From Zarea fungicola (taxonomy: Eukaryota > Ascomycota > Sordariomycetes > Hypocreales > Cordycipitaceae), in NCBI GenBank assembly GCA_900169235.1, contig FWCC01000068.1, positions 124,001 through 188,000 of the forward strand: 64,000 nucleotides of DNA, given 5' to 3'. The position numbers were made by a program, and so were the translations under genes. Position 1 is the stretch's first letter. Each line of letters opens with the position of its first letter. Shown here in pieces: positions 34,109-46,221 of the stretch. A model generated the notes under the pieces. The model was not told the origin of the DNA, made no database searches, and saw only the letters and a list, made by a program, of their open reading frames with translations.

Positions 34109-34961
34109 CCGACGTAGATTCATTTCGGAGACGCAAAAGCTGGTCAACCCCAGCCTTTGCGGTACGTTGTATGTAGCTAGGACTGCAGAATTCAAGCACT
34201 GTTAAGCAGTACATTATCGATTAATAAACGCGGCCTGTGCATGACGCAGTTTTGGGAAACCAATCGGCCAGAAGTTGAGAAGCTGCGTTACAAAGCCGAG
34301 GGGATGCGGGGGCGGGTTCACATTTCCATCTTCATTGACTTCCCATATGATGATGAATGTCCGTGGCGGCGGGCTTAAATTCCTCCACAATCCACCCCAT
34401 GGGGAAACCCGAAGGGCAGGTTTAGCGCAAAGATACATCAAGTGGGACACTGACGGGGCCGTGGCTGGCTTTTTGACCAGCTAAATGGGGGCATGGCTGT
34501 GCCTAGACTCGCGTCCTACCCAGAAACGAGTGCTTAGCCGACACCTTGCGTTGGTTGCAACTTTTGGCACATTGCTACGAGTCGTGTCTGTCGGTTGGGG
34601 TATGCCGGGGTCGATGTTGGAGAGCATCAGCTCCGGGCAGACTGGAGTCGACAGGCTGAAAGTCTGGAGAAGACGATTAACTATGTGGATACGGCAGGCA
34701 TTGTCGACCGATTCAATTATAACGTTCGCTGTCTACGTCAGGTTTCCAGCAAACATTATCAACCCTGGCCGCCATTCACAACCCCAGCCTGGCTGCACCG
34801 AGTCTGGACTCGCCCTGCTTGGCTGTATAAATAACTCCTTGATGCCACACCAGTGAGACATCTTTGCCAAGCACCAAATTAGTTTTCTTGTCTGTTTAGC
34901 TACTCATCATTTTATCTCTTATACTTACTTTTCGGGACAGTATTAATAGAGCATCTTCACA
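34109..34961. other. Intergenic upstream of sugar porter
   Basis: About 850 bp with no convincing gene. The last 140 bp hold the porter promoter with a TATA box. Confidence 0.5.
34826..34833 (+). promoter_or_regulatory. TATA box of the sugar porter gene
   Basis: TATAAATA lies 136 bp before the ATG and is followed by a pyrimidine-rich leader (34880-34930), the usual spacing for fungal promoters. Confidence 0.6.
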
Positions 34962-36525
34962 ATGGGCAAGGCCTACCTATATTGGTGCTCCATCTTCGCC
35001 TCTGTTGGCTCACTCATCTATGGCTATGACTCGGGTAAGTTGGAAACAATGTTGTTTTCTTGCCAGAACTTTTCACTGAAAAATAAAAAACATAGGCATT
35101 ATCGGTACAACTCTTGGCCAAAAGACGTTTCCGACATACTTTAATAACCCATCATCCAATGTGATTGGAGCCATTGTGTCCACCTACTCTGGTGGACAAG
35201 GTCTTGGTAACCTCGCAGGCGGCCTGTTGGCCGATATGCTTGGCCGTAAAAAGACTATTTGGCTGGCTGCCACGCTGGCCCTCATTGGCGCCATCCTGCA
35301 AACCGCAGCCGTGAACATCGCTATGCTCATCGTTGGCCGTGTCGTGGCCGGCTTCGCCATCGGCCTGGTCTACGCCGTCAGCTCCATCTACAACGCGGAG
35401 ATTGCGCCTCCCAAGATCCGCGGCATCATGGTCGGTCTGCAGACGCAGTCCATTTCCACCGGTTTTGCCCTCGCCAACTGGATCGGTCTGTTTGGCTCCT
35501 TCGCGTCTGGCACGGCTGCCTGGCGCGTGCCGCTGGGCATCCAGTGCGTGCCCGCCGTGGTCCTCATCATCGGCCTGTTCTGGCTGCCCGAGTCCCCCCG
35601 CTGGCTGACCCAAAAGGGCCGCTACGATGAGTCGCTGGCCGTGCTCAAGATGCTACACGCCGATGACACGGCGCAGCTGGACGGGGACGAGGCCAACAGC
35701 TTCTACTACCGCGAGTTCATGCAGATCAAGCAGCAGGTCGACTTTGAGCGCGAAAACACAATCAAGTCGTGGTGGGCGCTCTTCTCCCACAGGTCCTACG
35801 TCCGCCGCCTCTTCTTGGGATCCTTCATCCAGGTGTCGCTCCAGTGCACCGGCGTCAACGTCGTCAACTACTACCAGGCCAAGCTGTTCGAGGGCGTGGG
35901 CATCCAGGGCCGCAACGTCCTGCTCATCTCGTGCGGCTACGGCATGATGGGCTTTATCGCCAACGCCATCTGCCTCACCTACATTGACAAAGTCGGTCGC
36001 AAGCTGCCCCTGGCCTGGACATCGCTGGCGCTCGGCGTCGAGATGATGCTCATTATGGTTTTCACAAAGTATTTTGCAAACACGACCAACAAGGTCGGCC
36101 AGGGCTGGACGATTGCCTGGATCTTCCTCTTCTCCTTCATATTCTCGCTGGGTTACAACGCCATCCAACTCCTGTACATTGCTGAGATCTTCCCCACGGC
36201 GCTCCGGTCGCGCGGCACGGCCATCTGCGCCTTCCTGGGCACGGGCGTCGGCCTCATCTTCAACCAGCTCTCGCCGCGCGCGTTTGAGGCCATTGGCTGG
36301 CGGTACTACGCCGTCTTCATGGTCTGCAACGTCATCTCGAGCATTACATACTTCCTGGTCTTTCCAGAGACAAAGGGCAAGACGCTGGAGGAAATTACTG
36401 AAATTTTCGGTGACAGGGTGGCGTTCAACGAGCACATTGGCACGCTGAGCCCTGCGTCGGACGACACTCAGGAAACTGACAAGGACGGAAAATCTGCCAA
36501 GGTCGACTACAGCCACGCCGAATAG
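34962..36525 (+). CDS. MFS sugar porter
   Basis: Two exons (34962-35034, 35096-36525) give 500 residues, typical of the sugar porter family with twelve membrane helices. Signature motifs in order are GYDSG in helix 1, LADMLGRKKTIWL (motif A after helix 2), GRVVAGFAIGLVYAVSSIYNAEIAPPKIRG, PESPRWLTQKGR between the halves, the ligand-facing QCTGVNVVNYY in helix 7, DKVGRKLPLAW, and the closing PETKGKTLEEITEIFGD. The first intron sits right after GYDSG, as in many fungal hexose and lactose permeases. It imports a sugar across the plasma membrane by proton symport; the actual sugar cannot be read from the sequence. The adjacent Zn2Cys6 gene may be its regulator; this is inference from position only. 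Confidence 0.92.
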
Positions 36526-36983
36526 TGCTTAAATCTGATTCCACTGTGAACTTGGCCCTGCGCCTACCAAACTTGATTTCAGCCGCGTGTCTACAGAACA
36601 AGCAATATCTAGCCATGCGTGTATTGATGACTGAATAAATGAACATGTCTGTTTCCGCATTTAGTAATATGAACTCGTCTAGTTGAGAAAGTTAATACAA
36701 ACACTAATTTCAGTCTAATTTCCTCAAGTCCCGTCGCTTCTGTCAAAAAAAGTAATGCGCGACGTACACTGCAGAGCAACCTACAATAAGTAATAAGGCC
36801 ATGATTGTATTAGACGAATAGCAAAACACGAGAACTAAAGGAAACTTGATACACTTAAACATGAAAAGAAACGCCATAACCGAATAATTCCATCATCATT
36901 ACTTTCTGCGTCTCACAATAAACGCAGCTCTTATCCCTAACCAACTGGCATTCAGGGTCGACCAAAGTGTTTTTTTTTTCAAT
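36526..36983. other. Intergenic between convergent genes
   Basis: About 460 bp of AT-rich 3' flanking sequence between convergent stops, including a poly-T run at 36971-36979. No gene. Confidence 0.55.
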
Positions 36984-37969
36984 TTAATCACTAGACTGCG
37001 AGTTGAGGATACGCAGGATGGCAAGGAAGAGGTTGATAACGTCGAGGTAAAGGCTGATAGCAGCAGCAATCTCCTCCTCGACGTGGTGCTTGCGCAGGAC
37101 CATTTGTGTGTCAACGAGGATATAGGCGCTAAAGATGAGGGCTGCGGCGCCACCGTAGAGGAGCTCGCCAGTGGAGCCGTACGAGAAGAACATGGACATG
37201 AAACCAAAAAGTACGAGTCCCCAGAGGGCGCCAAAGAGGTAGGGCATCCACGAGGTGAAGTCATACTTTGTCTGGCAGGCGAAGAGAGTAAGGAAGACAA
37301 AGATACCTCCGGTGAGGACGACGGCGTTGAGGACAACGGTGGTCTTGTAGAAGGAGACGATGACGGAGATTGTGTAGGCCTCGGCGAGGGTGAAGAGGGA
37401 GAGGAAGAGGAGGTTTGTCGGGTAAGACTTGCGCTTCCAGTATGTGAGGCCAAGGAAGACCATGGAGCCGATGAGCTGTGAGGAAGGATGACGGTTAGCT
37501 TGAGGGCTGCTGCAGTGGGTGTGAAGGAACATACCGAAGCCCAGACGACGCCGGGGTGAGCCTGAATCCATGTCTTGTAAGAGGTGCTGAAGAAGGTGAG
37601 GGAGCTGACACCAGCGGTCATGAGGAGCTGGACCGTGAGGATGGTGTAGACCTTGCGAATGAATTGGTTTCGAATCTCGACAGTTGCTTCCGCTACAGAG
37701 CCACCAAACTGTAGAGGGATTCGTGGTTAGCCAGGTCGTCAGAATATCAGGCAAAATAAGAATATTCATTTCTCTCTGACCTTGAAATCATCGGGGATGT
37801 TGTCTTCGCTGCTGCGTGCGTGGGCGAATAGGCCTTGCGTCTCGAGACCAGCTGTTGCGCCGGCCGCGGTGGCGTTGTTGCTGGAGGAGCCATAAGCTGG
37901 CGGCGCGTTGGTGTAGTCGTCCTCGGGCTCATTCTGAGGAGCAGGTTGGTACTTCGCCGTGGAACTCAT
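36984..37969 (-). CDS. Bax inhibitor-1/LFG family membrane protein
   Basis: Three exons (37781-37969, 37535-37708, 36984-37475) give 284 residues. A hydrophilic Pro/Asn/Ala-rich N-terminus of about 65 residues is followed by EIRNQFIRKVYTILTVQLLMTAGVSSLTFF and seven membrane helices. The family block GSTGELLYGGAAALIFSAYILVDTQMVLRKHHVEEEIAAAISLYLDVINLFLAILRIL is intact, including the acidic residues near the C-terminus that control the calcium leak in the TMBIM family. This is the fungal Bxi1 type (yeast YNL305C), located in ER or vacuole membranes and linked to calcium balance and stress survival. Confidence 0.92.
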
Positions 37970-40900
37970 GGTGATGTAAAGCTCCGGACGTATTCTAATG
38001 ATGGTTGTTGGTGATGCAAGCTGATGAGTAGTAGGTTGAGGCTGACGATTGTCATACCGTAGCTGGGCGGGAGAAGGTGGCGGCACCTGCTGAATAAGGG
38101 CTGCATGCAGGCGCGGGCCAGTGTCTTGCCTTGCCTAGCTTAGTGTGGCGCATCCACGTAACCACAGGGTGGAGGCGCGCTCTGGTCGTTTCTGGTTTGT
38201 ACCAGTCACTGAAAGGGATCAGATCCCGTGCCGGCTGTGGCGCATGACTGTCCGCGCAAGGATTTATACGTGCTACAGTTACCTGGTTACTGACTGCTGC
38301 GACGTAAAAGGCACCACTATGTAGGTACCTTGCGAGGCAGGCTGAAGGTTACAGCACCCGAAGCAAGGCACAATGTGTCTCTGCTTAAACAGTTTCTACA
38401 GTGCTTGCCATTTGGAGACTCTTTAGGAATGGTAGATTGCGCATGAAAGAGAGACGCTGCTAACGGATGGCATGTTTCGACAAAACTGGGCAGATTTTGT
38501 TGAGAATGTCTTGTTGATGCAAGGAGTTCTGTTCTGCTCGCACCTCCAACAACCCAGAATGGATAGCCTCAAGCTCATGAGTGGGCTGTATAGGTTGGTT
38601 ATCGGAAGGCGGCCAGAGCTGCCTAGCAGAACCTGGACAACACAGCGAGACACTCCATGTAAGACACAGACGACTGTCAACTTGAGGGGATGGATCTACA
38701 TCTGTAAAATATCGCTGAATAGAGAGGCCCGTAGCCTGTTGCATCGTTTTAGCCTTGGATATTCTTCTTGTTTTTAAAGTCGGTTTGCCATTGCGTACCT
38801 TGAACCCTTGAAAGCTCCCTCGTAGTGTAGTAATCTACATGCGCGGGGTCTTGGAGCAGATACCGGGCGCTAGCTTGCCATGGGGCTGGTTACGCCACGG
38901 CTGTAACAGGCACAATTTTCATGCATGATTTGTACAGGTAAGATTTAATTTTGACAGCTCGAACCCGTTTCAAGTTTGCTAGAACCGTGGAAGTGATGAT
39001 GTGTTTTGGACACTACTCTTGCAGTCTGGCAGAGCCCGGTAGAACTGGTGGGTTAGTATGGGCTGGGTGGCGACGGGTAAGTTTACCGAAGAGTTGGAGC
39101 ATTTTTTATTAATCGGCTGATGCAGATGCGCATGTAACGCAAGGCTTTTAAAAGGCAGTTGGCAGAGTAAGTACCTAGTCCAATCACTATGAAGGAAGAA
39201 TTGCCTATAATTATCAAGTACCTTTGTTCAATCTCCTGTTTTGCCACGCAATACATAGCTCTCTGGTGCAGCTTTGTGCTGTAGACTGGCTGGCTAATTA
39301 CTTTGTATATCTTTTCCAGCAGCCGGCCAAGGCCATTTCGATTCAGAAATATGATATGTCGCCAGCTGCAGTTTGTGGGTTAGCCGAGGCGGCGTCGTCA
39401 GTTTGTTCCAGTTCGGGGGCCGACGAGGGCTGCTGAAACATGACGTGCGTGTGCTGGTGGTTGGGGTTGGGGTATGCTCGACTTTGAAGTTTGCTTGACG
39501 ACGCATTGCTCACCGCCCTGTCTTCTCTCTTTTTTCCCTCACGCTTGGCTGAAGAGGAGATCGCTGGCAGCCAAACGAGATTGTGGAGAGCGTAACAAGG
39601 GACAACAAGGGATACCCAGCTGTACAGTGTAGCCTGTAGTATCAAGTACGGCCGTGGTGGATCTACAAGTAAGTAATTTTTAGTTGATAGATGGCCAAGG
39701 ACGGGGGCCCATGTGTTGCATTCCCTGGTTGCTTGTTTTGCAGTTCTTTCTAGTTACTCCGTACTGGGAATACTGGGTAATTTTTCTCCTTGAACACCCG
39801 CCGCCTAAGGCCTTGGTGGTTGGTTTAAATCTGTGTTCGAGACTATATCCACCGATAATCGTGTCCCAGTCCTCCACTGTAAGAGAGCCACTGAGAGGCT
39901 GTTACTCTGTAGAGCCACTGGGGACCACTGAAATTGCCTACCAGGTACCGGTTGAGAACCACCGGGAGCCACTCTGCCCACTTGTAGGTACTCCTTCTCC
40001 GTACTGTGACCTACTTGGACTCGGTTTGGAGACAGCCAGTCACCCAGTGAACAGTTTGTTGCAAGTTCAGAGGCGGCAGCCCCATCCCAACCCTGGCGGG
40101 CTAACAAAGTCACAAGATGCTGGGCAGGGGTGTGAACTGCAGCATCGACATCTGTGTAATTGCGCAAGTGTCCTTACTGGTCAGAGTCAGACCACGGTGT
40201 GCCAGGGCCTTGAACATAAGCTGCCACAGGGCCACCAATAATGCAGTGGATACGGCGTGTACCGCCTAAAAAAATACATCAACGTAGCTGTTCGTTGTCC
40301 CAATGGGTACAGTACAGGTACAGTACCTATTATAGGTAGCCCACTGCTGCACTAACAGCCACCCCCACCACACCTTCCACCACGCACAGCTCACCCTGCA
40401 TGTGCATGTCACTCTTTGCCTGGTCTATGCCTGCGACAGTACTTTGGATACCAAGCTTTAAATAAAGTGCTTTTTTTTTCAAAGTCGTATCGGTCCAGTT
40501 ACAGCTCTGCTATACCAAACTGTTACTACCTGCCAGCCTCTCTCCTCCTTGTCCTCCTCCTCCATCTTTCTCCATCTTCTCCTCTCCCTCTGTTCAACCT
40601 TTTTCTTTCTTCTCTCAGTTTGCAAGGGAAATAGGGAGTGTTTTGCCTGTGATTCGTTTCCCCCTCGCCTCGTTACCGTTTTATTTGCGGTTTGGTCTGC
40701 GGAAAGTTTAGTGCTTGCTTCCCAGCGCTTCTCAGTCAACTTGCGCCCCCTCCTCGTCTGGCGGCAGTTTTTTGTTGAAAGTGGCGCTCAGACACCACAC
40801 TTCTCCTGAGCTCTTCTCAGACAACTTCCCCCGACCGTCGTCGCCGCGCGGATCCTGCACGCAGTACCGTTTCCCTCTCGTCTAGCCTGCCTGATATCAA

Positions 40901-41194
40901 TTCGACAGTATTCTTTTGAATTTTTACTTTCAAGTGCTCGAAAACCTCGGCCCGCCTCGTTAGGTCGGATTCCAAGCACCAACACTGCAAGCTGCTAGTG
41001 CCGACTCCGTTACCGCTTAGCTGCGACCTCAAAAGGGACTACGAAGAAAAAAACCCACCCCGCCATCGCCAGCGACTTCACCTGTCAAACGTAACCGCTG
41101 TGCAGAGCTTCTTTGGTGAAACTCTTGCAGCTTTCTTTGCCTCTTCCCCGACTTCCTATCCCGGCCGAACGAATTGACCTCGGAGTCGTTAACA
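37970..41194. other. Large intergenic region upstream of ceramide synthase
   Basis: About 3.2 kb, the second largest gap after 50305-53566 apart from the transposon island. Only non-conserved short frames occur. It includes a TACTCCGTA motif (39755-39763), a short palindromic TACCTATTATAGGTA near 40324, and pyrimidine-rich DNA at 40540-40620 that probably belongs to the ceramide synthase leader. No RNA gene was recognised. Confidence 0.5.
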
Positions 41195-42890
41195 ATGGAC
41201 AAGACCCCTGCCCATGCTCCTGCGACGCCTGTCCAAGATGCCCCCAGCAGCTCAAAGTCGACTCGTCCTACAATCAGAAGTGGCTCCAACGTCCCCAACA
41301 TGAATGGGCCACTCTACATGCAAACATCGGGCTCCCATGCCGTTCTCGTCCGCAGACGCAAGCGAAAGGATGAGGGTACATGGAAGCAGATTGCGCGCTG
41401 GTTCGTTGAGAACCAAATTGGTACGCAATTTATACTTTGACCCCTGGCTGGGCCGGCTCGCTTTAAAGTTGGCGGCTAGATAATTGGCCCCAACGGCGAC
41501 TGGCTTGAGAACCGTTGCGAATCGGATCGAGCAAGAACAATACTAATAAATGCGCTTGCCCTGATTTAGGCCTCTCCTTCAACCTCCTCGCCCTACTTTT
41601 CCTTGCACACGCGTTTATTCCCAAAGCCCGCGAGCACACCAGCAAGTTCTTTAACCTCTCGTACTTCAATCCCCAAACTGAAAACTACGCCATTGGCACC
41701 GACGACTTCTATGCACTGTTCTTCTTTATTGTACTCTTCACCGGCCTCCGCGCGGCCTGCATGGAGTATGCATTGGCGCCACTCGCCAGGTCTAGGGGCA
41801 TCACCAAGCGCAAGGATCTGACGCGATTCACCGAGCAGGCCTGGCTGTTTGTCTATTACAGTGTCTTTTGGACCATGGGTGCAGTATGTTCAATCTTTTG
41901 GAATCAAGAATGAACAAGCTAGCTAACTCACTTTCCAGTACATCTACTACAAATCCCCGTACTGGCTAAACCTTCGTGAGCTATGGACTAATTGGCCAAA
42001 CAGAGAGCTGGACGGTCTCATGAAGGGCTATGTCTTGGCGCAGTGGGCATTCTGGCTGCAACAGATTATTGTCATCAACATCGAGGACCGTCGCAAGGAC
42101 CACTGGCAAATGTTTACCCATCACATCATCACCACCTTGCTCATCTCATCCTGCTATGCCTATCATCACACCCGCGTTGGCAATCTTATCCTAGTCATCA
42201 TGGACGTTGTGGATTTGTTTCTTCCGGTACGTTGCAAGGCCTAAGCACAGCCTCGGTTGACTCTCTGCCTGGTAGCTAACTTGTCTTTAGGCTGCCAAGT
42301 GTCTTAAATACGCCGGCTTCACTACTGCATGCGACTATGCCTTCGGCCTGTTTATGGTTTCATGGTTTTTGGCTCGTCACGTTGTGTACATGATGATTTG
42401 CTGGTCTGTATATGCACACATTCCGGAGAATATAACCTATGGGTGTTATTCCGGTGCCAACCATGAACTTGTCGGCCCCCAGCCTACACCTGCAGGCTTG
42501 GGTTGGCTGCTTGAGCCATTCTACAAGAGTACCGGTCTCGTCTGCTTCAACAACACAGTCCTGTGGTCATTCCTCACCCCTCTCCTCCTTCTCCAGGTCA
42601 TCACGATTGTATGGTTTACCATGATTGTTCGCGTGGCCATGAAAGTCCTCCGTGGCGACGGCGCTGAGGATTCGCGCAGTGATGACGAGGAGGAAGAAGA
42701 AGAGGAGGAGGAGTTCATTTACGAGGCAGCCCTTGAGGAGGATGTTGGCGTCGAAGCGCTCGATTTTAAGAATTGGGAGCGCCGATCTGGCATCAAGAGA
42801 CAGGCTAACAGCTCTGGAGTGAGCTTGCCCGGACACAGCGACCGCAAGGAGCTTCTAGGCCGCATTGGCTGCGAGAAGCAGGTCGACTAG
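41195..42890 (+). CDS. Ceramide synthase (Lag1/Lac1 family, TLC domain)
   Basis: Four exons (41195-41420, 41570-41883, 41939-42226, 42291-42890) give 475 residues. After a polar N-terminus with VRRRKRKDEGTWKQIARWFVENQIG come about seven membrane helices with the Lag1 block. WQMFTHHIITTLLISSCYAYHHTRVGNLILVIMDVVDLFLPAAKCLKYAG includes the double His (HH) of the catalytic motif and the DVVDLFL stretch. The C-terminus has a run of ten Glu/Asp residues. The enzyme joins a sphingoid base to an acyl-CoA in the ER. Filamentous ascomycetes usually have two paralogues with different acyl-chain preference; which one this is cannot be decided from the window. A frame can be opened from a TTG at 41174, but the ATG at 41195 is the first real start. 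Confidence 0.93.
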
Positions 42891-43457
42891 ACGAAAAAGA
42901 CGTATTCAGATTACAGCGGTCTGCCTGGTGTTTAGGAGTTGGAACTTGTTTTTTTTTTCTCATTGAGGACTGTGTCTGTTTTGTTCCTTTCTTTTGACCG
43001 CCTACACGGTTCAAATCGGCTATGGATTGATTACAAGATCTCACATTTTGTGTTTGTGATTTCCTGGTGTGCCTTTTGCCTCCTCTCTTACCATCATGAA
43101 CTTGGGATACCTATGTTTAGCCTATACCGCACACCATCATGTTGCGCTTGAATGAACGTCTTTGGGAAAAGACGGGCTTTGTATTTCTGTTTAAAAACCT
43201 GCTAGATCAGCTCTCCAACGGTATGAGCTATGAATAGTTTAGATTTTGTTTTATTGCTATTGTGACTTTTTATTTTTTATTCCAAAATTCTTTTTCGTTG
43301 TGATTCTTCGCGCAAGTAAAGTACGCGTATATTTAGATGCTGAAGCAAATGAGCCGGAAACGATGCAATAAAAACAATGCTGCCACAGTCAGATACTATT
43401 TCTACATTTGATATCCCAAAACAGAGTCGCCCCCGAGAACCAAACAGTCAAAAACAG
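42891..43457. other. Intergenic between convergent genes
   Basis: About 570 bp of T-rich 3' flanking sequence between convergent ceramide synthase and acyl-CoA synthetase. No gene seen. Confidence 0.55.
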
Positions 43458-45591
43458 TTATTGCTCCTCCAGTAACTTCTTGGCTTGTTCTTGCAGCTTG
43501 AACTTTTGAATCTTGCCGCTGGCCGTTTTGGGATACTCGTCGACCCAGAAGATATACTTCGGCACGAGATGGCTTGAGAGCTTCTCACGGACCCATAGCC
43601 TCACATCATCCCGCGTGAGCACGTTGGCCCCCTCCGCCGCCGCCGCCGCCGATTTCGCCGTCCTTTGCGCCGGCATTTCGTTGCCGCCCTGCACAGCCCA
43701 GTCCTGCCGACGGATGATGAACACCGCCACGCACTCGCCGAGTTTCTCGTCCGGCAGGCCCACGACGCTCGCCTCCTTGACACCAGGCATCTGGAACAGG
43801 CAGTCCTCAATCTCGAGCGGGTGGATGTTCTCGCCGCCGCGGATGATGAGGTCCTTGATCCGGCCCGTGATGCGCACGTAACCGCCGGCGTCCATCTCCG
43901 CCTCGTCGCCCGAGTACAGCCACACGCGGCCGTCGACCTCGTCCTCGACGCGCACCTCGGCCGTCTTGGCCGGGTCGCCGTAGTAACCCTTCATGACGAG
44001 GTACCCCGCAGCGGCGAGCTCGCCGCGTTCGCCGACGGGGACGACGCGGCTGCGGTCCAGCGGGTCGACAATCTTGACCGACGTGTGTGGCATGGCGGTG
44101 CCGACCGTGGCGCAGCGCAGGGCGAGCGAGTCCGAGGGCCGCGTCATGCAGCTGACGGGGCTCGTCTCGGTCATGCCGTAGCAGATGACGAGGTCCTCGA
44201 GGCCGATGCGCTCGTAGATCCGGCGCATGAGCGACTCCGGGGCGGAGCTGCCCGCGACGATGCCCTTCCGGAGGTGCCGCGGCGGCCGGTCCACGACGGC
44301 TCCGCTGTCGAGGGCCTCAAGGACGGCGACGATCATGGTGCTGACGCCGTAGAGGCCCGTGGCGTCGTGGTCGACGCACATTCGCAGCGTGGCGACGGGG
44401 TCGAACGCGGGCGAGGGGAAGAGGATGGACGCGCCCGTTGTCGCCGTCGCCATGTAGCCGAGCACGGAGCCGAAACAGTGGAAGAGGGGCGGGGGCACGA
44501 CGACGCGGTCCTGCGGGGTGAGGCCCATCCGGTCGGCGATGAAGAGACCGTTGTTGAGGATGCCCGTGTGGGTGAGCTGCGCGGCCTTTGGGCTCGATGT
44601 GGTGCCGGACGTGAACTGGATGTTGATGGTGTCGAGCGGGTCGAGCGGCGCCGACGGCTTGATGGGGCGGTCGGAGCCCTCGAGGAGGTTGCGGTACGGT
44701 GTGAGCACGCGCCGGCAGCTGTCGAGGTCAAACTTGACGTCTGGGTGGCTGATGCGGTTGTCGACGACGAGAATCTTTTGCAGGGCCGGCAGGGCGGCGT
44801 TGGCAATCTTGCCGCCCGTCAGGTCGCCGCCAGCGATTTGGTTGAGGAGTTCCTCGTTGCTGCGACCGCGGCCGGGACGGTAGGCAGTGTCGGTGACAGC
44901 TCCAATGATGAGTATCTCGACGGCGAGGTGGCTGAGGGCGGCGGTGACTTGCGTTGCGTTGAAGCTCGGGTTGAGTGGCACGAGGACGGCGCCAAGCTTA
45001 AAGAGGGCGTAGGTGAGGGCGGCGAACTCGGCGCCATTACCTAGGGAGATAGCGACGCGGTCGCCCTTTGTGACGCTGAGAGAGGTGAGGGAGGAGGCGA
45101 GGCGGTTGGAGAGCAGGTCGAGCTCGTAGTAGCTGAGGGCCGTCTCATGGGAGTTGGGCGTTGGGGACCGGGCGATGATGGCGGGGCGGTCGCCGTGCTG
45201 GGAGACGGTGGTAGCGAAGTGCTCGGGGATGGTGCCCTTGTAGAGAGAAGGCTAGGTAGATCGAGTTAGCTGGAGTGAGTTTTGGGTTGTGGGTGAGTGA
45301 AGTTGGTGTTGATGAACTCATCGAGATCGTGATGAGGGGATATGTGAGTGAGCAGCTGAAGCTTCTGAGCGACGAGCTTGCCGAGGTTGTTTCCATCGCG
45401 AATTCACAAACGACTTTACGAAAGAAAAGGTAGAATTGGAGATAACTTCATACCTCACTAGGCCCTGTCCGTATACTTAATGACTCCGTCACCAGACATC
45501 GTCGGTGAATCGTGCATCTCGTGCCGCCAATAGCACTTCTCCGCACAGCTGTGACGCCAGCGCTGGGCGCTCTCCTCCAGGCAACGAGCAT
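43458..45591 (-). CDS. Acyl-CoA synthetase, ACSF2-like, with mitochondrial presequence
   Basis: Two exons (45454-45591, 43458-45251) give 643 residues. Exon 1 supplies an Arg/Ala/Ser-rich leader with no acidic residue before about position 36 (start MLVAWRRAPSAGVTAVRRSA), a classic mitochondrial presequence. It ends GPSE and joins PSLYKGTIPEHFATTVSQHGDRPAII across a 202-nt intron with a GCTAAC branch point. The AMP-binding domain shows FTSGTTSSPKAAQLTH (P-loop), YGMTETSPVSCMT, YSGDEAEMDAGGYVRITGRIKDLIIRGGENIHPLEIED and the C-terminal PKTASGKIQKFKLQE with the catalytic Lys. It activates medium- or similar-chain fatty acids to acyl-CoA. The C-terminal subdomain has an Ala-rich insertion near NEMPAQRTAKSAAAAAEGA. 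There is no C-terminal peroxisome signal. GC content is high in the main exon. Confidence 0.88.
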
Positions 45592-46221
45592 GATTTTTAC
45601 CGCGAGGCTCTCAGGAGAAACGAGACAAGAAAAAAAATGATTCACTTCAAATGACGGCGGATCACACACACAAAGGAAAGAAAATCTTCCGAAATGAAGC
45701 CTTAATAAGTAACAAACAAGCTTGCGGACAAGGCTGCTATGTTGTTGCCGAGGGTTTGCGGGGATTGGAGAAGGAGGCTTGTTTTGTGGCTTTGTATTCC
45801 CCCGTTTCTCAGTTATTTTCCTCATTCATCTGCAAGGATGTTGTTTTGTTAGCGGCTCAGTTTTCACAGCGGGGAGGAGGGGAAAAGTGGTTTTCAGTGC
45901 CTGGAATAAGTGAATTTATGAGAGCTAGAATCGCATGGCCGGTTTAGCGCGGTTGAAGATCCGGGGTAATGAATGACTGTAAGTGTGCAATCACAGAGTC
46001 CATGCAGCACTGCATCCTGGGTCTGATTCACCCAATTTTGCGGGAAGAGCTAAAAGGGAGCACATTAGATGAGTATGAGCTTTACATTTGCTATCCATGC
46101 AATACTGGAAATTAGGATGATGTACCTCGCGAAGAGAACAACCGGGACGACCACGGCTACTACAAGGGTATAGGTATAATTTCATTACTCCAACTCATGA
46201 CATGTTTCAAGAGTGATACAT
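45592..46221. other. Intergenic between two minus-strand genes
   Basis: About 630 bp that contains the promoter of the acyl-CoA synthetase and the 3' end of the next regulator. Nothing else seen. Confidence 0.5.

Noticed and set aside
35653..36516. A 287-codon minus-strand frame
   Set aside because: It is a shadow of the sugar porter, with the same GC-driven pattern and no domain.
43665..45044. A 459-codon frame on the plus strand
   Set aside because: It lies antisense to the acyl-CoA synthetase in GC-rich coding DNA. The residue mix (Asp/Glu/Arg/His/Val) is the usual mirror of third-position GC bias.
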